Part shown: positions 58,075 through 64,000 of the stretch, in pieces
How positions within the stretch are numbered: the stretch's first letter is position 1
How the letters are laid out: every line of letters begins with the position of its first letter
Source of the DNA: Paracentrotus lividus
Taxonomy: Eukaryota; Echinodermata; Echinoidea; Camarodonta; Echinidae
Assembly: GCA_940671915.1 (NCBI GenBank)
Contig: CALNVZ010003434.1
Location: 6,104,037-6,168,036 of the forward strand
Length of the DNA stretch: 64,000 nucleotides
Direction: 5' to 3'
Translations under genes and position numbers: made by a program
Notes under the pieces: generated by a model
What the model was told of the DNA's origin: nothing
The model's input: only the letters and a program-made list of their open reading frames with translations
The model's database searches: none

Positions 58075-58345
58075 AGACATACACAGTTTTGCCTGATATC
58101 TTTGCAAGGTATAAGACATACGTAGTTCTGCCTGATAAAACTTTGCAGATGCGCTGGACATACGTAGTTTTGCCTGATAAAACATTGCAAATGCGCAGGA
58201 CATACGTAGTTTTGCCTGATAAACCTTTGCCACGTAGGGGACATACGTAGTTTTGCCCGATAAAACTTTGCAAATGCGCAGGACATACGTAGTTTTGCCT
58301 GATAAACCTTTGCCACGTCGGGGACATACCCTGTGACATACATAG
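58075..58345. repeat. Tandem array of ~42-bp units (ACATACGTAGTTTTGCCTG)
   Basis: About six or seven units combine ACATACGTAGTTTTGCCTGA with TAAAACTTTGCAAATGCGCA or TAAACCTTTGCCACGT, alternating between the two spacer types. The three overlapping minus-strand frames (RQNYVCPAHLQ and similar) come from the repeat. Confidence 0.9.
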
Positions 58346-58785
58346 TTTTGCCCGATCAAACGCCAGGAGTGTAGTCGTGATTTAATCAGGCAAAAGCGTG
58401 TATGTTTAAAAAAAATGAGGAAAATTACTAGATTTAATGAGGAAATCTACAATTTTTTGGTGGCAATACCTTATATCTGTTCCACAGATCAAAGGAAAAC
58501 AAAAAAAACCCGATACACCATTCTCCATTTTTCCAAAGAAAGCAAAATAAGTAATTTTAAAACTTTAAGCTCAAATACATTGTATCTCGGAATCGCAAAA
58601 AAGGAGATACGTACATGTAGTTCTGCCAGATCACAGCCGCCCTGCATGAGAACAAAATCTTTTGAAGCTTGAGTGGTATCAGCTGTCTTCATTGTTCTTT
58701 CAGATTTGCAGCTTGGAGGAAATTTAGGCGCACATGAACAATGGTTGCATCTCTTTCTCCTGAACAATAATCCCTTGGTACATTA

Positions 58786-59669
58786 TAGGGGAGACCGGGG
58801 ACAATTGTAACACGGGGCAATTGTAACAGGGGCTCCCATCCCTAGCAGAAACACGCTACAAACTTAAAATTTGTACAGAGCATGCGTATTTCATCGCTCC
58901 TCATGCTGTTTGAGTATTAGCAGATTTAACGGTTCGTGGAAATTTCTACAGCAGAAAAATCGTTTTTTGAGTAGGAAAGTAATATTTCACATTACCCATT
59001 GTTTTTCTTCTGGACAAATATGTGGATGAGCTATGGCTGTCATTTTTGTGTATTTAGAAATTATGTTCTTACATGTAGGCCATATTTTGCTAACGTTTAA
59101 ACGCTGAATACCTAAGCTAAGATAGAAAAAAATCTCTCCAAACATGGTAGCCCACCACAGGGGCAATAGTAACAATGCCGTTTAGGAAATACTTTTGCCC
59201 CGTACCTAGCCCCGGGACAATTCAGGGCCCGTACAGAGCACGTTAACTTCTGCAATAATCCCATGCCATGTATATAACAAGTGGAAAATATAACGTAACT
59301 TAATTCAAGCATTGTCATGTTTTATAATAATTAGCTGATGTGGTTTGTTGTTTAAATCTTGGATCTGCCAAGTGCATGGCTTTGATAGAGAAAAGCAAAA
59401 TGTTACAATTTCATGTGTTACAATTGCCCCGTACGTCTGTTACAATTGCCCCTGGTTTAGGGGCAATTGTAACACACGACCTCGTGTTTTGAAATGATAA
59501 TGGCTTCAAAATAAATAGTTTTACTTAACCCGAACCTATTCATATGTCGAGCTAAGATATCCAAATTTCGTTTTACTTGGTTTTAAGCAAGTATTTACAT
59601 GTAGTTATAATAAAGTTGATAAGTCAAATTTGAAAAAAAAAGTGTTACAATTGTCCCCGGTCTCCCCTA
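58786..59669. mobile_element. 0.88-kb transposon with GGGGCAATTGTAACA motif array
   Basis: Ends TAGGGGAGACCGGGGACAAT and ATTGTCCCCGGTCTCCCCTA are perfect inverses. TA begins and closes the repeat, so it could be the target duplication. GGGGCAATTGTAACA or variants (including GGGGCAATAGTAACA) occur at about 58799, 58815, 59160 and 59459. The inverted form TGTTACAATTGCCCC occurs at about 59417, 59438 and 59643. No transposase is encoded. Confidence 0.8.
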
Positions 59670-60393
59670 CGGGTAGGCCTACTTGACACAAAGGGTGTGT
59701 GTACATAACAATCAAAGACACCCTCGAAAATTGTGTCAACATAACAAACACATATTAATGTTCACAAAATACACCAGGGTCAATGCACCAAAATTTTAAA
59801 AAATTTAAATGAATTTCTCAATACTCTTTTTCGGTCATCTGTTAAGGATTCTGATATATTTTCATCACATACACGCCTTAGCCACCCTCTCCTTGATTTT
59901 AATGGAACCGATTTTAATACGGGGTCAAAAAGCTCTCTAAATGTCTTGCTAAAATGCTAATACCAGTTGTCTCTATCTTTTTTTCTCTCTCTCTTTCTCA
60001 GAAAACTTTATTTCTCTCTCTCTCTCTACTCTTTTTTTTTTTTATTTGTCCTAAGGTAGGAACACGTTCCCCCCCCCCCCATCATGTTGTGTCGTGTGGA
60101 CATTTTATACTAAATTTTGACGACTTTTCAACATGAAAACACAGGGCCTCAGAGCGTTTTGGAATTGGAGGGGCTGAGCAAAAAGTAGGGGGCGACACAG
60201 GCTAAAATTCACTTTTGCATTCTTGTGTTACACACGTTTGCTGGAAAAAAAAAATTGAGAAAAGGAAGAGCTAAAGACCCCTACCATCACCCCCCCCCCC
60301 CCCCCCCCCCCTCCCACGTCTATGAGACTTGACATTGAACACAGATCACTCAGTAGGCCTGCAGTGAAAACACATTCTTTATGATTAGGCAGC
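59670..60393. other. Intergenic with CT, poly-T and poly-C tracts
   Basis: CT repeats at 59984-60030, C run at 60069-60080 and a C run of more than 20 at 60290-60311. No gene. Confidence 0.5.
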
Positions 60394-60851
60394 TGAAACT
60401 CGATGTTGAGTTTCCCGTCACCCGCCCTCATTGTGAAATTTTGCCCGCATTTGAAACTCAAATTCTGAAAATATTTCATTATTTTTCTATAAATTAATTA
60501 TATGACATAATTGATTTAACAAAACATTATTTTCATCAGCTTTTCAGTCTTATAATATAGTGTGTAGTCTGGTTTCCCTACCCCTACCCAAGCCACATTA
60601 CAATTAATAACCTAGATCTATAATACAATCCATTCCATTTTAAACATAATTGCCTCAAATAAAAATAAGCAAGATATGAACATTGAAAAAAAAAAAAAAA
60701 ATATCCAAAATAAGAGATAAAAGTGCGTTGAAAGGTCATCAAAAGATTGAACTTTCATGTTCTGGAAAATATTGAATAATGGATTTTAATGAAATCAGTT
60801 CCTCATTATGGGCTGAAAAAAATGTGACGGGAAACTCAACATCGAGTTTCA
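60394..60851. mobile_element. 0.46-kb MITE with TGAAACTCGATGTTGAGTTT ends
   Basis: Left TGAAACTCGATGTTGAGTTT (followed by CCCGTCAC) and right AAACTCAACATCGAGTTTCA (preceded by GTGACGGG) are perfect 28-base inverses. The terminal text is itself partly palindromic (GAAACTC...GAGTTTC). The internal sequence is AT-rich and non-coding. Confidence 0.8.
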
Positions 60852-61459
60852 TTGGCCTTATGCACTTTAATCTTTACTCTGTCTTCCAATCATGTGATCA
60901 AATTGGCGCCAGTTTTGATTGGTTTCTATTTCAAAAGGTCTAGACCTACCGGTACTTGATGTTTACTCATGACACAATTTGAATAGATCTGCAGGGAGTA
61001 CCCCCTGGATCTACACTGTCTACAGTTCGTACCGACTACACAGTAGATCTACTCAGTATTGATCCCGTATGCAATATTCTACAAATGGGATGGGTGACAC
61101 ATTTTGCAACTCATCATGAACTTGATCCATTGTTTTCCTCCGAAATGTTTCTACTTTTTTGCAATGATATATAGATCTAGATCTAGATATCTAGACCAAT
61201 TGACACTATTTTTACGCCAAAGTATATATGTGATTTCACTAGATTCTAGGCCGAGATCTGATCTAGATGAATTTCCGTCGTGCAAAAACAAAACAAAACA
61301 AAACAAAATAAAACATGCGCTATCTTGACCCCTCTAAGTTAGATTAGACTAGAGTCTATCTATAACAAACAAAAAATGAAGACAAGACTAGAAATCTAGT
61401 AGGTCAGAGAGAAATAAAAAATAACAAGTGGATTAGTAAATTACGCGATGCGTAATATA
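60852..61459. other. Intergenic with AGATCT-rich text
   Basis: TAGATCTAGATCTAGATATC near 61172 and AACAAAACAAAAC near 61290. No gene is seen. Confidence 0.4.
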
Positions 61460-61499
61460 TGTCCCCGCCGATAATGTAAAATTCCCATTATATCACGAT

Positions 61500-62165
61500 C
61501 AGTGCTATCACATAAGGCAAACAGAATCGAAATCGGGTAAAAAATGGCGAAGAAGTAGCATTTCGTAGCCAATGTACAATATAGATCAAAGTCAAGGTCA
61601 AAGGTCAAAGGGGTCAAAAGTCAAAATTCTGTGAAGAAGTTTGGTAGCCATCACCTAGTGCTATCATATAAAGCAAATGGAATCAAAAATCGGATGAAAA
61701 ATGGCGTAGGAGTAGCATTTTGTAGCCAATTAACAATATAGGTCAAAAATAAAGGTCAAAGGTCAAAGGGGTCAAAAGTCAAAATTCCGTGAAGAAGTTT
61801 TGTAGCCCTCACCTAGTGCTATCATATAAAGCAAACGGATTCAAAATCGGATGAAAAATGGCGAAGGAGTAGCATTTTGTAGCCAATTAACAATATAGGT
61901 CAAAAATGAAGGTCAAAGGGGTCAAAAGTCAAAATTCTGTGAAGAGGTTTTGTAGCCCTCACCTAGTGCTATCATATAAAGCAAACAGAATCGAAATCGG
62001 ATGAAAAATGGCGAAGGAGTAGCATTTTGTAGCCAATTAACAATATAGGTAAAAAATCAGGGTCAAAGGTCAAAGGTCAAAATTCTGTGAAGAAGTTTGG
62101 TAGCCATCACCTAGTGCTATCATATAAAGCAAACGGAATCGAAATCGGATGAAAAATGGCGAAGG
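61500..62165. repeat. ~150-bp satellite inside the element
   Basis: CACCTAGTGCTATCATATAA recurs near 61654, 61810, 61960 and 62108 (with a diverged first copy at 61500). It is followed each time by ATCGGATGAAAAATGGCG, GGAGTAGCATTTTGTAGCCA and AGGTCAAAGGTCAAAGG text. The copies are well conserved, so the array is young relative to 480-1290. Confidence 0.9.
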
Positions 62166-62181
62166 AGTAGCAAATTGAACT

Positions 62182-62222
62182 CACATACGGACGCACGGAC
62201 GGACGGACGGATGGACGGACAC
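62182..62222. repeat. GGAC tetranucleotide microsatellite
   Basis: ACGGACGGACGGACGGATGG, then ACAC text, at the 3' part of the element. Confidence 0.95.
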
Positions 62223-62284
62223 ACACACATATACGTACGGAGCCCGTTTCATAGTCCCCTGCTCAAACTCGTTCGGCGGGGACA

Positions 62285-63179
62285 AAAAAACAGCAAGAAT
62301 AGAACAGTTAAGTGAAACGATAGGTGTCGCCTGGCTCTAGATTATTTATAATGAAAAAGTTCCTTTCTGATTGCAGTCTTCACAATAAAAATCTCCATAC
62401 CTACACATGTACGATCGTTCCACAAGTTATATTTAGCTGCTTGGTTGGAACCGTGTCGACATATTTACAACTTTATTAATGGCCCTAACGTATCTAGTCT
62501 ATAACTATTTCTTTGTAGTTCTTTGGCACAAAATGTTAGAAATTATTATAGAGAACAAAATGGAGGATGACAGCATTGTTTCAACATATAATTTTGGCTT
62601 CATCATAGGACAATAAATTTATAAACAAGGCTTTTAACAGTTACGTTTGATAAGTGTCCAGACTCCTAACCCCCATCCTACATAGTCAATGTATACATAC
62701 GTACCTAAAACCTCGGTGTGAAATTCCATCGGCATCGATCAAAACTTCGAAAGTTCAAATGTGATTGTGAAGTCGGGGATTGAAGTTCGGTGAGATGAGT
62801 TTTCTCCTGTTCTTGAAGTTAAGTTGAACGCGAATTCACAAAAAGAATGTGCAAATCAGATAGTCCCATTCACCAACAATGGCATTAGATTAGAGCCCAT
62901 AAATATCACAGAATATTACGGACAAACTAAGAAAGAGAGAATTTTCTTCCGAAAACGATCCACGTTGTTTTCAGCACTAGCGCTATATAGCAGCATGATT
63001 TTTGTGTATAACATGTGTGTGTACTGCTGTGTAATATACTGTGTACGCAAAAGATGAGTCGGACACGCATTGTATATGTTTGTACCATTACTCTCAGAAA
63101 CGTTTGTTTGGAATGTTGCATGGGGAATTCCACATACCGTAGAGGTGCCAGTTACCTGTACATTCATCTAATGACACCT
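62285..63179. other. Intergenic, no gene seen
   Basis: Unique-looking AT-rich DNA. The 77-codon plus frame starting at 62824 and the overlapping minus frames have no recognisable domain. Confidence 0.4.
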
Positions 63180-63319
63180 GGGGGGCATTTCATCAAAGGA
63201 CATGTCGGACGTTTTATCCGACAAACTGTTATAAGCTACTGAAATGCTCGCATCTGATTGGCTGAGAGCAAATTTGTCGGATAAAATGTCCGACAAGTCC
63301 TTTGATGGAAATGCTCCCC
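63180..63319. mobile_element. Short palindromic MITE, copy 2
   Basis: GGGGGCATTTCATCAAAGGA and TCCTTTGATGGAAATGCTCC are inverted, and GTCGGACGTTTTATCCGAC faces GTCGGATAAAATGTCCGAC. The central CTGATTGGCTGAGAGCAAAT is in the opposite orientation to copy 1 at 15205-15335. Confidence 0.8.
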
Positions 63320-63350
63320 TGTTTGAGTATAAAAGGCCTTCTAGGATGGA

Positions 63351-63370
63351 GGGGGCGGGGGGGGGGGGGT
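63351..63370. repeat. Poly-G tract
   Basis: GGGGGCGGGGGGGGGGGGG followed by TGCATGG. It is one of the long G runs of the window. Confidence 0.9.
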
Positions 63371-63546
63371 GCATGGTTGCATATTTCTAAGGCGTCCGAA
63401 CAACACGCATATAATCGGCATATAGGCCTACTCTCTGCCAAAATCATTTTTCGGGACTTATGACATTTATGTAGGCCTGTACTCTTTCTTTACTTAGGAG
63501 AACGGTTTCATGTTTCTTATTGCTTACAAGTCAATACCAGGGTGGT

Positions 63547-63812
63547 GTTGCATAAAACTTTTTGTCTATAACCCGAGTTTTCTCGGGTTAAATAACTCAG
63601 CTTATATAGACCTATTTCTTAGGTTATTCAACCTGAGTTTTAAAACTCCCTAAAAATGTATTGCATTAATACTTTTGAAAACTCTGGTATGTTTTTATGC
63701 AATGGAAAAAACAGTAAAAAATCCAGGAAATATTGTAACCGGAGTTTTCGGACTTTAACCGGAGTTTTCAGATTTTAACCGGAAAAAACTCCGGTTAGAA
63801 GTTTTATGCAAC
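63547..63812. mobile_element. 0.27-kb MITE with GTTGCATAAAACT ends
   Basis: GTTGCATAAAACT at the left and AGTTTTATGCAAC at the right are inverted. Subterminal AACCGGAGTTTT units occur three times on the right (63739-63800), with AACCCGAGTTTTC and ACCTGAGTTTT on the left. No coding capacity. Confidence 0.75.
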
Positions 63813-64000
63813 GGGGTCCAGCTAGGTATAAATTTGATTCACCACAACCTGGTCAACTTTATTAGAAAAAATAAAGGACAAACAGGGGAAACAAACACTT
63901 TTATATGTTAAACTGGTTACATCATCATGCATACGTCACGAATTCTACAAGGAAAACCTCCAATAACTCTTGTCCTTCTCCAAACTTGACCAACGATATA
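63813..64000. other. Intergenic end of window
   Basis: No feature is seen in the last 190 bases. Confidence 0.4.

Larger units (their letters stand above)
56954..58639. mobile_element. 1.7-kb foldback transposon with GGCAAAACTATGTAAGTC motif array
   Basis: Left end CGGCCGTGATCTGGCAAAAC and right end TCTGCCAGATCACAGCCG are inverted. GGCAAAACTATGTAAGTC or variants occur at about 56966, 57135, 57193 and 57263. The reverse form ACATACGTAGTTTTGCC occurs about seven times in the tandem block 58075-58345. A further inverted pair (57438-57620 and 57820-58028) forms the centre. All open frames are products of the repeats. Confidence 0.75.
61460..62284. mobile_element. 0.8-kb non-autonomous element with internal satellite
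   Basis: The left end TGTCCCCGCCGA (61460) and right end TCGGCGGGGACA (62273) are inverted. Between them lie five ~150-bp units and a GGAC microsatellite. Elements made of short ends and a central tandem satellite are common in marine invertebrates. Target duplications are not evident and no protein is encoded. Confidence 0.7.

Noticed and set aside
58075..58345. CRISPR-like array of repeats and spacers
   Set aside because: The 'spacers' are two alternating repeated texts, the array is inside an inverted-repeat transposon of a eukaryote, and there are no cas genes.
57926..58359. Three overlapping minus-strand frames with a repeated QNYVCPAHLQ-like peptide
   Set aside because: Produced by the ~42-bp tandem array. 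All three frames read the same repeat.

Overview
This window reads as nuclear DNA from a marine invertebrate, most likely an echinoderm or a close deuterostome relative. It is AT-rich, full of short inverted-repeat transposons, minisatellites and CT/GA/poly-G tracts, and has 3' ends of CR1/L2-like LINEs, a spliced gene and no bacterial gene organisation. The taxon is inferred from repeat style only. Two runs of N (22709-22964 and 35163-35187) show a scaffolded assembly.

Only one protein-coding gene is convincing. It lies on the minus strand at 27978-33146 and is one uninterrupted coding exon of 1722 codons. Its product has an unrecognised N-terminal region, a long basic polar region, three tandem SGNH/GDSL-hydrolase-like domains and a C-terminal CCHC zinc knuckle. 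Only the first SGNH domain keeps the full catalytic set. A splice acceptor lies 87 bases before the start codon, and further candidate 5'-untranslated exons lie at 34661-34732 and 36923-36998. SGNH domains and zinc knuckles are both found in retrotransposon ORF1 proteins, so a domesticated or expanded ORF1-like gene is the leading interpretation (inference).

Layout: 0-11 kb has a degenerate ~150-bp satellite, a dispersed repeat and a small Ty3/gypsy-like RT fossil, otherwise featureless. 11-21 kb has two large foldback elements, a small palindromic MITE, a 420-bp local duplication and a GGCGCC-rich repeat. 23-25.3 kb has a GA/CT-flanked LINE 3' end and a TTAGACC-motif element. 27.7-33.2 kb is the SGNH gene, followed upstream by a ~150-bp satellite. 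35.2-43.1 kb is a 3.9-kb tandem duplication with indel-rich divergence next to a 25-N gap, which may be an assembly product. 43.3-64 kb is almost wholly transposon-derived.

The most striking non-genic pattern is a set of elements between 46.7 and 59.7 kb (plus remnants at 25 and 55 kb). Each appears to have its own ~12-18-base motif repeated in both orientations, at the ends and inside the element. Examples are GTAATTCCGTTACC, TGTAACGTGAGTA, GGGGCAATTGTAACA, GGCAAAACTATGTAAGTC and TTAGACCAAATGG. One of them carries a transposase-like fragment at 52201-52731. Together they look like a group of DNA transposons whose transposases bind multiple subterminal sites.
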